Shown: positions 1 to 7,923, counted from the first letter of the stretch. The stretch is 64,000 nt of DNA from Arthrobacter sp. CAU 1506 (GCF_005047635.1 NZ_SUKC01000004.1:1-64000), one strand, 5' to 3'. Numbers and translations are program-made. The notes: generated by a model not told the origin, from the sequence alone.

Positions 1-502
1 TCCGTAAAGCGACGGGGTGGAAAGCAGGACCTCATGGCGGCCGAGCCGGCAGTGAATTAACCACCAGATACAGCTGCGGTCCAGCGCGAATAGTGCCGAA
101 TCAAATATGCACGGTTACCAGTAGTCGCGAGAGAAGGAGTGGGAATGGCGGATGCAGCTGAGGCGGTGGTCGCCTCGCCCGCTCCCCGAATCGGTCTCGA
201 ACTATCCTCTTTGATCTAGGAGCTGAGCCTCGCCTCCATCCTTTCCGAATGTTCCTGGAGCCACGCCCGCCGCCATCTTTGGCGTGTTCTTGAAGCAATT
301 CCTGCCAACATCCTCGGCGGCGATGTGTCGACGGCAGCCCGCTGCTGGACGATGAGTTTTTCGCCCGGCGCCAAGTGCGGCTCACTTGCAGGTCGCTGGC
401 GGCGATCCGCAGCGCCCGTCGTCGGCCCGGCGCAGGACCCGCGAACCTGATCAGCCGGGTACTCCCCTCCCCTGACGCGACGTCCTGCGAGTGGCGGTTT
501 GG
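1..502. other. Window edge with no supportable gene
   Basis: No reading frame in this stretch looks like a real protein. Frame 3 of the + strand is open for about 170 bases from the window edge, and short + strand frames cover roughly 200-500, but all read as arginine- and serine-rich out-of-frame sequence. The pattern would suit a decayed gene or a gene end belonging to the neighbour outside the window. I see no RNA gene, hairpin or repeat here. Confidence 0.5.
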
Positions 503-979
503 CTAACTAGACTGCTCGACGCGTTTCGCGAGTTGACGGATGACCGTGCCCCAACCGTCATGGAATCCCAGCTGCTCGTGCTGGTCCCGATCGGCGATGT
601 TGCGGTGCATGGCCGTGGCGGTGTACTCGGTCCCTTCCGGGTGCTCTTTCATGGTGATGACTGCGGTCAAGAAGGACACTTCCGCCGGCCGCCATCCGGA
701 GACAAGCGCGTCCGTGAAGACAATCCGCTCAAGCTCATCGATGGCGAGGAAGCAGCCGGTGATGTGCGGGGCAAATGCGCCGCCGCCCTCGCTGATTTCG
801 GTGCGGAAGGCACCACCGGGCCTGAGGTCCATCTCCCGCACGCGGCAGACCTGCGGTGCGGGGACCCACCATTGCTCGAAGCTCGTGGGATCGGCCCAGG
901 CATTCCAGATGGCCGAACGTGGGGCCTTGATGATGCGGGAAACGGTGAGGTCCAGCTCGGGATGAAGAGATGTGGTCAT
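503..979 (-). CDS. SRPBCC (AHSA1-type) domain protein
   Basis: A 158-residue protein of the SRPBCC/START-like fold, AHSA1 (activator of Hsp90 ATPase-like) subgroup. The family hallmarks are visible: the N-terminal strand with RIIKAPRSAIWNAWADP, the FEQWWVP motif near residue 35, and the C-terminal helix beginning HDGWGTVIRQL. In this family the fold makes a deep hydrophobic pocket; no ligand can be inferred. It starts 12 nt after the ArsR gene upstream on the same strand, so the two almost certainly share a transcript. ArsR-SRPBCC pairs are common in actinobacteria, usually with the repressor controlling both genes. It is a soluble cytoplasmic protein of normal length. Confidence 0.85.
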   Translation of the reverse strand: MTTSLHPELDLTVSRIIKAPRSAIWNAWADPTSFEQWWVPAPQVCRVREMDLRPGGAFRTEISEGGGAFAPHITGCFLAIDELERIVFTDALVSGWRPAEVSFLTAVITMKEHPEGTEYTATAMHRNIADRDQHEQLGFHDGWGTVIRQLAKRVEQSS

Positions 980-991
980 GCCGATGCTTCC

Positions 992-1333
992 TTATCTTGA
1001 GGCGTCATCTTGAGACGTCATAACGAACTGCTCGAGACGGTCGGTGCGGGACTCCCAGATACGTCGTTGCTCACTGAGCCACGTTTCTATGTCCTCGAAC
1101 GATTTCGGCTCTAGGGTGCACACGCGCACTCGGCCTGTTTTGCGGGTCGTGATCCACCCAGTGTCCTGGAGGTAGCGGATGTGCTTCATGAACGACGGCA
1201 GCGCCATGTCAAAGGGCGCCGCCAGCTCGCTGATGCTCGCCGGCCCAGCCCCCAGCCGGCCGAGCACCGCCCGCCGGGTGGGATCGGCAAGGGCGTGGAA
1301 GACGCCGTCGAGCTCCCCTGAATACTGAGCCAT
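992..1333 (-). CDS. ArsR-family winged-helix repressor
   Basis: A 113-residue ArsR/SmtB-type transcription regulator. The N-terminal VFHALADPTRRAVLGRLGAGPASISELAAPFDM segment is the standard winged-helix start, followed by the recognition helix (LPSFMKHIRYLQDTGWI). No metal-binding cysteine cluster is present, which fits the non-metal subgroup paired with SRPBCC proteins. The ATG at 1333 lies exactly 6 nt after a TAACTT -10 box, so the mRNA is probably leaderless. The three CTTAGC copies in its own promoter suggest autorepression. It is the first gene of a two-gene operon with the SRPBCC protein. Confidence 0.88.
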   Translation of the reverse strand: MAQYSGELDGVFHALADPTRRAVLGRLGAGPASISELAAPFDMALPSFMKHIRYLQDTGWITTRKTGRVRVCTLEPKSFEDIETWLSEQRRIWESRTDRLEQFVMTSQDDASR

Positions 1334-1379
1334 ATGGCTAAGTTACCGCCTCCGCAACGCTAAGCGCAAGGGCTAAGTT
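1334..1379 (-). promoter_or_regulatory. arsR promoter with triple CTTAGC putative operator
   Basis: Read on the minus strand: -35 TTGCGC (1364-1369), 18-nt spacer, -10 TAACTT (1340-1345), 6 nt, then the ATG of arsR. The hexamer CTTAGC occurs three times on this strand (GCTAAG on the plus strand at 1337-1342, 1359-1364 and 1372-1377), overlapping -10, -35 and the region just upstream. That spacing is what an autorepressor operator would look like. The assignment to ArsR is inference. Confidence 0.6.
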
Positions 1380-1473
1380 TCTACGCTGCGTTCACTGACG
1401 GCGTAGCAGTATCCGGATTAGCGTCGGTCTTGAAATCGTTCCATCTTCACAGCAGTCGTACTCAAGGATTTCC

Positions 1474-2451
1474 ATGGACACCAATGGAATGGGCCCGGAC
1501 CGTTCCTCTGACAACGATCCGATGGACACCTACTCGGAGACAGTCATGCGTGTGGCCCAAATCGTCACCCCGCATGTTGCCGCGATCGACGTGAGAAACG
1601 GGCCCGGCAGCAGGATCCCGGCCGGCAGCGGCTCCGCCGTGGTCTTCACCGCGGACGGCTTTATGTTGACGAACGCCCATGTGGTTGCGGGCGCAAAAGC
1701 CGGCTCTGCCGCCTTCGCCGACGGTGAGGTCACGGAGATCGAGATTGTCGGCGCCGACCTCCTGTCCGACCTCGCAGTCATTCGAGGCCTGTCGAACACG
1801 CCGACGCCCGCCGAACTGGGCGACGCCGAGTCGCTTCGAGTTGGTCAGCTGGTCATCGCCGTGGGCAACCCGCTGGGGCTGGCCGGATCGGTCACCGCAG
1901 GCGTTGTCAGCGGGCTTGGTCGTTCGATTCCCACCCGGTCCCGTCGTGGCCGGCACGTGATCGAAGACGTGATCCAAACCGATGCAGCACTCAACCCCGG
2001 CAATTCCGGCGGCGCACTCGCCGACAGCCATGGACGCGTGGTCGGCATCAATACCGCCGTCGCCGGTACCGGTTTGGGATTGGCAGTTCCGATCAACGCC
2101 ACAACGCGGCGCATCATCTCCGCACTCATGAGTGGCGGCCGGGTACGACGCGCTTACCTTGGCCTGGTGAGCACGCCGGTACGCCTTCCGGTGCACATGG
2201 CCCTTCGCTCGGGGCAGCGGGATGCGCTGCGAGTGGTGGAAGTCATGGCCGGCTCCCCCGCCGAACACGCCGGGATCAAACCAGGCGATCTTGTGGTGGA
2301 CGCCGGACGGCGCCACGTCTCCAGCGCGGAAAGCCTGCAGAAGTTGCTCTTTGCCGACGCCATCGGCGTTCCGTTTCCGATGACCGTCCTGCGGTCCGGA
2401 GCCTTGGTGGATGTCATAGCCATGCCCGAGGAAATGGCAGAGGGCCTCTAG
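1474..2451 (+). CDS. Cytosolic HtrA-like (S1C) serine protease with PDZ domain
   Basis: A 325-residue trypsin-fold protease of the HtrA/DegP type. The catalytic triad is readable: His69 in TNAHVV, Asp99 in LLSDLAVI, Ser178 in NPGNSGGAL. A single PDZ domain follows from about residue 225 (VVEVMAGSPAEHAGIKPGDLVV). Unlike most actinobacterial HtrA proteins (HtrA, PepD) it has no signal peptide or membrane anchor, so it should act in the cytoplasm unless exported by another route. The ATG is preceded by AAGGA at 5-nt spacing. It is divergent from arsR and otherwise stands alone. Likely role: protein quality control, by family; substrate unknown. Confidence 0.88.
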   Translation: MDTNGMGPDRSSDNDPMDTYSETVMRVAQIVTPHVAAIDVRNGPGSRIPAGSGSAVVFTADGFMLTNAHVVAGAKAGSAAFADGEVTEIEIVGADLLSDLAVIRGLSNTPTPAELGDAESLRVGQLVIAVGNPLGLAGSVTAGVVSGLGRSIPTRSRRGRHVIEDVIQTDAALNPGNSGGALADSHGRVVGINTAVAGTGLGLAVPINATTRRIISALMSGGRVRRAYLGLVSTPVRLPVHMALRSGQRDALRVVEVMAGSPAEHAGIKPGDLVVDAGRRHVSSAESLQKLLFADAIGVPFPMTVLRSGALVDVIAMPEEMAEGL

Positions 2452-2500
2452 CCGCGGACGACGAGGCGGCTGCGCGGCCGGTTCCGGGAGGCTGGAGCTG

Positions 2501-2746
2501 TCAGTAGCTGCCGTTCCACACGGCCATGGCGGTCAGGACGAATCCAGTCACCGCGCCGATGACGGCTAGCCAGCCGGCGATGAGCATCGTGAGGTGCCTG
2601 GAGTGGTCCTGCGTCAGCCGTTCGCCGTGGGGGTGCGAGAGCACGATGGAATCCGCGGCCAGCAGGAAAACCACCAGTCCCACGAGAGCCATGCTCCACG
2701 CGAAAAATTCCAGCCAATGCACCAATGGACCAACCGGAGTAAACAT
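2501..2746 (-). CDS. Small two-helix membrane protein of unknown function
   Basis: An 81-residue protein with two predicted transmembrane helices, about residues 12-32 and 52-75, joined by a polar loop rich in histidine (SHPHGERLTQDHSRH). I do not recognise the family. The start was set at the Met of MFTPVGPLVHWLEFF because the sequence upstream of it in frame is arginine-rich and unlike a coding region. It lies 101 nt downstream of the amidase on the same strand and could be co-transcribed with it. Confidence 0.6.
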   Translation of the reverse strand: MFTPVGPLVHWLEFFAWSMALVGLVVFLLAADSIVLSHPHGERLTQDHSRHLTMLIAGWLAVIGAVTGFVLTAMAVWNGSY

Positions 2747-2847
2747 ACCTACGGTATACGCCCGCGATTCGTCGGCCACAAGGCCTAGCGCCCGCACCGG
2801 CCTCCGCAGACACTGACAGGATCCGCCATGCCCTGCAGGCAGGGAGA

Positions 2848-4218
2848 CTAACCGGCGAAGATGGACGGTTGCCGCCCTGTCCACGGCATCGCCTGTTCCA
2901 GCTCAGCCGCCACCTGCAGCAGAAGGACCTCGCCGCCCATAGGCGCCACCAGCTGCACGCCGATGGGGAGCCCCTCCCGGCTCTCCCCCAACGGCAAGCT
3001 GATGGCTGGATGTCCGGACACATTAAAGACCGCAGTAAATGGCCCGTAATCAAAAAGCTTGCGCAGCCAGGCCCGAACGTCGCCCTCCGGGTCGTCGTAG
3101 TCGAGCGTGCCGTGGCGAAGCGGCAGTTGGGCGAGCGTCGGCGTGACCAAAAGGTCGTGGACCTCAAAGAACCGGTCAACCGCTGCCGTGATCCGCTGCT
3201 GGGCCTGGGTTGCAGCATGGAGCGCGCCCGCGCCGGCTGCCTGCGCCTCGACCAGAACCTTCCTCGAGACTGCTTCCAGCAGGGACGCGTCGACCGGCCG
3301 GGGCGCCGACAGCACCGCACGGCCGGCGGCATAAATCGCCAACATTTCGCCCTCAACTATGTCTTCGCTGTCCAGCCTGGGCTTTCCCGGCACGAGGGAA
3401 TGCCCGATCCACTCCAGCATCTCCGCAGCAGCCACCGCTGCGGCTGCCACTTGATGGTCGACGGCGGTGGTATTCCACGGCTCGGTGCTGATGCCTATCT
3501 GCAGCCGGCGGGGGGCGCGGGAGATGGCGGTGACATGGCGTCCGCTCCCCCACGTTGGCTCCCCCCGAAGGGACAGGCCGACGGCATCCAGCAGGTGCGC
3601 CGTGTCGCGGACTGATTTGGTCACCGCGAATTCGACGGCGGGTTCCTGCGCCGGCGCACTCAGCGTCGCGGTGCGGGGTGTCCGCCCCCGGCTCGGTTTC
3701 AAGCCGATCACTCCGCAACTAGCGGCCGGAATCCTCAGCGAGCCCGCGCCGTCGTTGCCATGCGCCAGAGGGACCGCACCGGCAGCGACCAGTGCCGCAG
3801 CACCGCCGCTGGACCCTCCCACGCCCCGGTCCAGCGCCCACGGATTCCGTGTGACGCCGTACCGCCGGGATTCGGTGGCAAAGCTCAGGCTAAGCTCCGG
3901 GGCGGTTGTTTGGCCAAGGGTCGCCAGTCCTGCCGAACGGAAGCGCGTCATCAGCTGGTGGTCCTGGGTGGCAACGGCGCCCCGGATCGCCCGGCTGCCC
4001 AGGCTGAATGGCATGCCGCGGGCAAAGGGAGAGCTGTCCTTGACCAGGAGAGGCACGCCGGCTAAGCAGCCGTCGGCGTCGTACTCTTGCGGCTCGTCGA
4101 GCAGCGGCGAGGTTAGGGCGTTGAGGTCCGGATTGACGGACTCGACTGCGGCGCGTGCGCACTCCACAACCTCTTCGGCCGTTAGTTCGCCGCGGAGCAT
4201 CAAATCCCGGAGTCCCAC
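2848..4218 (-). CDS. Amidase-signature family hydrolase, 5' end probably disrupted
   Basis: A 456-residue amidase signature enzyme (C-N hydrolase acting on small amides or related substrates). The Ser-cisSer-Lys triad is intact: Lys60 in GVPLLVKDS, cis-Ser136 in GGSSGG, and nucleophile Ser160 in DGAGSLRIPA, with the family spacing of 24 residues between the serines. The GTG used here has no Shine-Dalgarno sequence, and family-like sequence (ESYEYALLDAVGL) continues upstream in frame. An in-frame ATG at 4293 would restore a normal N-terminus, but codon 4 is TAG. So the gene either reinitiates at this GTG or is a recent nonsense mutant. Substrate cannot be inferred. Confidence 0.82.
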   Translation of the reverse strand: MGLRDLMLRGELTAEEVVECARAAVESVNPDLNALTSPLLDEPQEYDADGCLAGVPLLVKDSSPFARGMPFSLGSRAIRGAVATQDHQLMTRFRSAGLATLGQTTAPELSLSFATESRRYGVTRNPWALDRGVGGSSGGAAALVAAGAVPLAHGNDGAGSLRIPAASCGVIGLKPSRGRTPRTATLSAPAQEPAVEFAVTKSVRDTAHLLDAVGLSLRGEPTWGSGRHVTAISRAPRRLQIGISTEPWNTTAVDHQVAAAAVAAAEMLEWIGHSLVPGKPRLDSEDIVEGEMLAIYAAGRAVLSAPRPVDASLLEAVSRKVLVEAQAAGAGALHAATQAQQRITAAVDRFFEVHDLLVTPTLAQLPLRHGTLDYDDPEGDVRAWLRKLFDYGPFTAVFNVSGHPAISLPLGESREGLPIGVQLVAPMGGEVLLLQVAAELEQAMPWTGRQPSIFAG

Positions 4219-4346
4219 GGCGTCGAGCAGGGCGTACTCGTAGGACTCCAGAGCTGCTCCTGAAGGTGCGTTGGTAACGGGCTATCGGGTCATAAGCCTA
4301 CCGTCGCCGGTACCCGCCGCCGCAGCCGTGCCCACCGGACCCACTG

Positions 4347-4823
4347 CTACCCGGCGTCGTAAGCGCGCTGAAGTTCGTCGATATCGATCTTCTTCATCTG
4401 CAGCATCGCTTCCATGGCGCGCTGGGCCTTCTGCGGATCCGGTCCGCCGATCAGCCGCGGCAGTGCGGAAGGAATGATTTGCCAGGACAACCCGTACTTG
4501 TCCTTAAGCCAACCGCACTGGCTTTCGACGCCGCCGTCTGCGGTCAGGGCATCCCAGAGCCGGTCGACCTCGGCCTGGTCCTCACAGTCCACCTGCATCG
4601 ACACCGCCTCATTGAAGGAGAACTGCGCTCCCCCGTTCAGCGCAGTGAAAGACTGGCCGTCCAGTTCGAACTCTACGGTCAAGACCTGCCCTTCCGTTCC
4701 GGGGCCGCTCTCGCCATAGTGCGTCACGTCGAGAATATTCGAGTTCTTGAACAACTGGACGTAGAACTGCGCCGCTTCTTCTGCTTCACCGTCAAACCAG
4801 AGACACGGTGTGATCTTCTGCAT
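4347..4823 (-). CDS. PhnB-like VOC-fold protein
   Basis: A 158-residue protein of the vicinal-oxygen-chelate (glyoxalase/bleomycin-resistance) fold, in the PhnB / 3-demethylubiquinone-methyltransferase-like subgroup. Recognisable features are the N-terminal ITPCLWFDGEAEEAAQFYVQLF, the FTALNGGAQFSFNEAVSMQV strand, and the LKDKYGLSWQIIPSALPRLI motif typical of this group. The C-terminal QKAQRAMEAMLQMKKIDI helix is also standard. The start is the ATG preceded by AGGAGCTC. No enzymatic activity is established for most members. Neighbouring genes on the same strand (zinc ribbon, amidase) share no obvious pathway. Confidence 0.87.
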   Translation of the reverse strand: MQKITPCLWFDGEAEEAAQFYVQLFKNSNILDVTHYGESGPGTEGQVLTVEFELDGQSFTALNGGAQFSFNEAVSMQVDCEDQAEVDRLWDALTADGGVESQCGWLKDKYGLSWQIIPSALPRLIGGPDPQKAQRAMEAMLQMKKIDIDELQRAYDAG

Positions 4824-4875
4824 GATGAGCTCCTCCCTGTGTACTGGACGCACCTGACTGGACGCAGCACATGTG

Positions 4876-5118
4876 TTAGGCGTACCAGAACCATCCGACC
4901 GGCGCCCACGAGTCGGGCACCTCGTGCCCGCTGAAGGAACCGCATCTGCTGCAGCTGTAGCTGGCGGTTGCCGGTACCCGCTGGCCGCCCGGAAGCAGGC
5001 GATACGGAGTGAATTCCTCGACGATGAGAAATTGGTCGGTGCCGCAGGATTGGCAGTCGGGCGCATTCGGGACGTCCGGGCTGGACTGGCCGGAACGCCC
5101 GCCGATAGTCAACGTCAT
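4876..5118 (-). CDS. Small zinc-ribbon protein
   Basis: An 80-residue protein with two CxxC pairs, CQSC near residue 22 and CSRC near residue 56, that should bind one zinc ion in a ribbon fold. Between the pairs is a beta-rich stretch (FLIVEEFTPYRLLPGGQ). The C-terminus ends in an aromatic tail (APVGWFWYA). The ATG has a GGGAGG ribosome-binding site at 5-nt spacing, which fixes the start. It sits between the STAS-like gene (14 nt upstream) and the PhnB-like gene (52 nt downstream). I do not recognise a named family; DNA, RNA or protein binding are all possible. Confidence 0.72.
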   Translation of the reverse strand: MTLTIGGRSGQSSPDVPNAPDCQSCGTDQFLIVEEFTPYRLLPGGQRVPATASYSCSRCGSFSGHEVPDSWAPVGWFWYA

Positions 5119-5132
5119 GTCGGCCTCCCGGT

Positions 5133-5465
5133 TCAGCCCGCGGCGCCGGCCATGGCCAAACCTGCCGCAGCCCCGCTGCCCGGCGGATCGATGACCCGGA
5201 GGCGGCAAGCCTCCCCGGCCGGGTCCACGTAGCCGGGCAAATGCTCGCTTTGGCTGCAGTTGTGCAGCTCCTCAAGTGCTGCAGCTTCAATGCGAGCGTG
5301 CTGCAGGTTGATGATGACGCCCAAGCCGGAAGCCAGTGCACTAGTGCGCCGGACCAGCGAATAAAGCGCCACAATGTTTCGGGTTGTCACATGTCCGCGC
5401 ACTTCAATCTGGGCGGATTCCCTGTCCATGTCCACACGAACGACCACACGCAATTTGGGATCCAT
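5133..5465 (-). CDS. STAS-like anti-anti-sigma-type protein
   Basis: A 110-residue protein whose central part (IEVRGHVTTRNIVALYSLVRR through LGVIINLQHARIEAAALEELHNCS) resembles a STAS domain, the fold of SpoIIAA-like anti-sigma-factor antagonists and of stressosome proteins. The position usually holding the phosphorylated serine reads LQHARIEAAAL, so the serine seems to be missing and any phosphoswitch would be atypical. The ATG is preceded by GAGGGG. It is divergent from the GAF-ANTAR gene at 5628, and STAS and ANTAR proteins both belong to stress-signalling networks, which hints at a link. The family call is from sequence pattern only. Confidence 0.6.
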   Translation of the reverse strand: MDPKLRVVVRVDMDRESAQIEVRGHVTTRNIVALYSLVRRTSALASGLGVIINLQHARIEAAALEELHNCSQSEHLPGYVDPAGEACRLRVIDPPGSGAAAGLAMAGAAG

Positions 5466-5627
5466 AGTCAGTCCCCTCAAGAGTTCCCCAAGGCCGCTCC
5501 TTGACCGAAGACCATAATAGGGGGGGGATGTGACGTGAGCAACAAAGCTCGTAAAATGTTTCGGAATGGACGACACGCGGGCCCCTAAGCCCACCGGCTG
5601 ATGGTCCGCCCTCCGGAGGTGGCTGCC

Positions 5628-6356
5628 ATGAGTGAGGCCGGTTCAGAGGCACAGCTAGTCGACGCGGTGCAAGACGCCCTGCTCAACAGTGACGATCTGC
5701 AAGACTTCCTTGATCAACTCGCCGCGCACGCCGCCGCCGCTATGAATACAGGCGGCCACATTGCCTGCAGTGCGCTGGTGCTCCGCGGCCGCCAAGAACG
5801 CACGGTGTCCGCTGCAACCGGGCCGGTCCTTTGGGCGGAGTATCAGGCAGGTTACGACGACGGTCCCGGGCTGAGTGCCCTGCGCACCGGAACCGCGGTA
5901 CTGGTGTACGACGTCGCTGCGGAGACACGGTGGAATGCTTTGATGGCGGACGCGTCGGCCGCCGGGATCGGCTCTATCCTGGCCGTCCCGCTGCGCGTTG
6001 ACGTGGGCGGCTTGGGCGCCGTGCTGTCCTTCTATGACCGCGAAGGGTATGGCTTCGACGACCGTTCCGTTGCTGCAGCAGCCGACTTTGCACACATTGC
6101 GGCCAAACCCCTCCTGCTGGCGGAACGGCTGGACCGGATGGTCCAGCGAACCACGCATCTGGTGGCGGCCTTGGAATCCCGCACCACCATCAACCTGGCT
6201 GCCGGCATCGTGATGGGCCAGAATTCGTGCAGCCAGCTTCAGGCCATGGAGATTTTGCGCCGTGCGTCGAACGCACGCAACGTCAAACTTCGAGACGTTG
6301 CCCAGGGGATCGTCGAGCCGCTGGCCGGCGCTGCGGCCACGCGCTTCGACGACTGA
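5628..6356 (+). CDS. GAF-ANTAR RNA-binding regulator
   Basis: A 242-residue protein with a GAF domain (about residues 30-165; ligand- or redox-sensing fold) and a C-terminal ANTAR domain (about 172-235; RTTINLAAGIVMGQNSCSQLQAMEILRRASN). ANTAR domains bind tandem hairpins in mRNA leaders and cause antitermination. The start is set at the ATG at 5628, which has GGAGGT about 7 nt upstream; an ATG at 5601 is in frame but has no ribosome-binding site. Such GAF-ANTAR proteins are common orphans in Arthrobacter-like genomes. It is divergent from the STAS-like gene. RNA targets cannot be told from the sequence. Confidence 0.88.
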   Translation: MSEAGSEAQLVDAVQDALLNSDDLQDFLDQLAAHAAAAMNTGGHIACSALVLRGRQERTVSAATGPVLWAEYQAGYDDGPGLSALRTGTAVLVYDVAAETRWNALMADASAAGIGSILAVPLRVDVGGLGAVLSFYDREGYGFDDRSVAAAADFAHIAAKPLLLAERLDRMVQRTTHLVAALESRTTINLAAGIVMGQNSCSQLQAMEILRRASNARNVKLRDVAQGIVEPLAGAAATRFDD

Positions 6357-6372
6357 CCGGCTATTGCCCGGC

Positions 6373-6897
6373 TCATCGCACCAGCACCGCAATGCCGGTG
6401 GCCGCCGCCGCCCAGAGGACGCTCGCGAACGTGCCGAGGATGAATCGCTCGGCCGCCCCGGACTGGCCGAGCTCTGAGTACCGGCCCAAGCCCTTCACCG
6501 CCAGGACAACAGCCAGGCCCTCCGGCCAGTCGGCCAACAGCGTCGAAGCAATGGCCGTCCGCTCGAGCACTCCGATCCAGGCGCCTCCGCGCAGAACCGG
6601 AGACTCCTCCGGGTCGCTGTGGTTCTCCGGGTGGGAGGCATTGAAGGACAACCGCAGGATGGTGACTGTGGCAGGGCCGCCGCCGATGGCGGCCGCCGCC
6701 ACACCCAAGGCATAGGCGACTGGTCCCAGCCCGCCCTGGCCCAGCACCGCCAGCAGCGCCGCGACCCCCAGCAGCAGCAGGGAGAGGCCGCTGGCAGCGT
6801 AGAGCCAGCGGTTACCCGCCCCCTGGAACCGCTCGAAGTACATTGGACCGGCCACGGCAGCAGCCATGCAGAGCACCACCAGCGCCACAGCGCTCAT
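6373..6897 (-). CDS. Integral membrane protein in the satD-like operon
   Basis: A 174-residue hydrophobic protein with about five predicted transmembrane helices (roughly residues 2-20, 30-50, 55-75, 108-130 and 148-172). A polar loop (NASHPENHSDPEESPV) lies after the third helix. The start codon overlaps the stop of the SatD-like gene (ATGA at 6894-6897), so the two are translationally coupled. I do not recognise a functional family. The coupling with a DNA-binding partner suggests that the pair acts together, for instance a membrane component controlled by its partner, but this is inference. Confidence 0.7.
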   Translation of the reverse strand: MSAVALVVLCMAAAVAGPMYFERFQGAGNRWLYAASGLSLLLLGVAALLAVLGQGGLGPVAYALGVAAAAIGGGPATVTILRLSFNASHPENHSDPEESPVLRGGAWIGVLERTAIASTLLADWPEGLAVVLAVKGLGRYSELGQSGAAERFILGTFASVLWAAAATGIAVLVR

Positions 6898-7481
6898 CGA
6901 TCGGCTCCTTCCAGCAGTGCCAGTGCCACCGATTGCCCCCGGCGCCATTCGTGCCAGAGTCCACTATGCAGCCTGCTTGAGACAGCTTGCTGTGTGATGC
7001 CCAGCCGTTCGGCGATTTGCTGCTGGGTGAGTCCTTGATCACTGAGCTCGCCGGCTTCTCGCGCCTCCTTACTGCGCTTGCGTGCCACGGATACCAGCAA
7101 CTGCAGCACAGCTTCCGCATGCCCGGCTTCCTTTCGGGCACCGGAGACGGCGATGTTCCCCGGGGCGGTCTTGGCTGCGGTCACCGCTTCCCGCGCACGC
7201 TCGAACGCCTCACCCGAGCCGGCCCGCGTGGACTCCGGCAGCGGGTCATCCACGGTGCCGATGCCAATGCCGACGCTCCAGTTGTTGCTGGCGGCCAAAC
7301 CCAGCGCGATTGCCCCCGCCACCGAGGCGTCGGCAATGACTGCCTGCATCTCATCCCCTGCAGTGCGTTCAAAACCGCGGAGCAGCGGGCGGGCGGAATC
7401 TGAGTTCAGGACGTCAACTGCGTCCTCCACCAGATCCTCGCGGCTTCGGGACCGACGCTGGTCAACCGTCAGCACAAACAT
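6894..7481 (-). CDS. SatD-like DNA-binding protein
   Basis: A 195-residue protein resembling the SatD family. The N-terminal half begins MFVLTVDQRRSRSREDLVED and continues through LLRGFERTAGDEMQAVIADASVAGAIALGLAAS. The C-terminus carries a clear helix-turn-helix (LTQQQIAERLGITQQAVSSRL, about residues 150-170). The GERTAGDE part resembles the catalytic core of nucleotide-cyclase-like domains, although no nucleotide-binding residues can be assigned with confidence. The ATG is preceded by AAGGAAGCAGGG. It is the first gene of a two-gene operon with a membrane protein. A dyad at 7495-7514 just upstream is a candidate autoregulatory operator. Confidence 0.75.
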   Translation of the reverse strand: MFVLTVDQRRSRSREDLVEDAVDVLNSDSARPLLRGFERTAGDEMQAVIADASVAGAIALGLAASNNWSVGIGIGTVDDPLPESTRAGSGEAFERAREAVTAAKTAPGNIAVSGARKEAGHAEAVLQLLVSVARKRSKEAREAGELSDQGLTQQQIAERLGITQQAVSSRLHSGLWHEWRRGQSVALALLEGADR

Positions 7482-7494
7482 ACAACCCTGCTTC

Positions 7495-7514
7495 CTTGTA
7501 TCTATTCTCACAAG
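7495..7514 (-). promoter_or_regulatory. Operator-like dyad before the satD-like gene
   Basis: The inverted repeat CTTGT-N10-ACAAG lies just downstream of a plausible minus-strand promoter, TTGCGG-N17-CATACT, and 13 nt before the ATG. A repressor bound here would block transcription. The HTH protein encoded next is the natural candidate, but that is inference. Confidence 0.5.
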
Positions 7515-7551
7515 TATGCAGGCTTGTGGTTCGGACCGCAAGCCAACGCCG

Positions 7552-7923
7552 CTATTCCCCCGGCTCGTGGCTGACGAGACCCACCAGGTTCCCTTCGGAG
7601 TCACGGACAAATGCCATCCATTCATCCGTTCCGGCAGGCCCCAACGCATCATCGACATGCCGGAAGATGACGTGCGGCTCTTCGACTACCGTGATTCCAC
7701 GCCCGCGCAGTTCCTCTACGTAGTTTCTGACCGAGTCCACCTGCAGGTACAAGAGTGCCGCCGGCGCTCCAACCTCCAACAGCAGCCGGACGCCGTCGAG
7801 ATCGAAGAACACCAACCCCGGCGGATCAAAGATGCCGGCTGGCGGATACCCCAATAATTCGGTGTAGAAAGCAGTTGCTCGGTCGAGGTCTTGCACACCC
7901 AAAGCAACCTGCGCCAGCTTCAT
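7552..7923 (-). CDS. VOC-family (glyoxalase-like) protein
   Basis: A 123-residue single VOC-fold protein. The first beta-alpha-beta module (MKLAQVALGVQDLDRATAFYTELLGYP) and the closing metal-site strand (WMAFVRDSEGNLVGLVSHEP) are typical of glyoxalase/dioxygenase-superfamily members. The metal-binding glutamate expected near the end may correspond to the Glu of DSEGN. The ATG has a GGGAGGGAC ribosome-binding site. Its closest relatives are usually annotated only as VOC proteins, and no substrate is known. It is separated from the SatD-like operon by about 70 nt. Confidence 0.87.
   Translation of the reverse strand: MKLAQVALGVQDLDRATAFYTELLGYPPAGIFDPPGLVFFDLDGVRLLLEVGAPAALLYLQVDSVRNYVEELRGRGITVVEEPHVIFRHVDDALGPAGTDEWMAFVRDSEGNLVGLVSHEPGE

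Noticed and set aside
1-500. Possible transposase or gene remnant at the left edge
   Set aside because: No frame has a recognisable motif, no inverted repeat is present and the frames are short. Left as unassigned rather than called.
6895-7514. Toxin-antitoxin reading of the SatD-like operon
   Set aside because: The membrane partner is a five-helix protein of 174 residues and not a small toxin, and SatD-like proteins are not antitoxins by known family.
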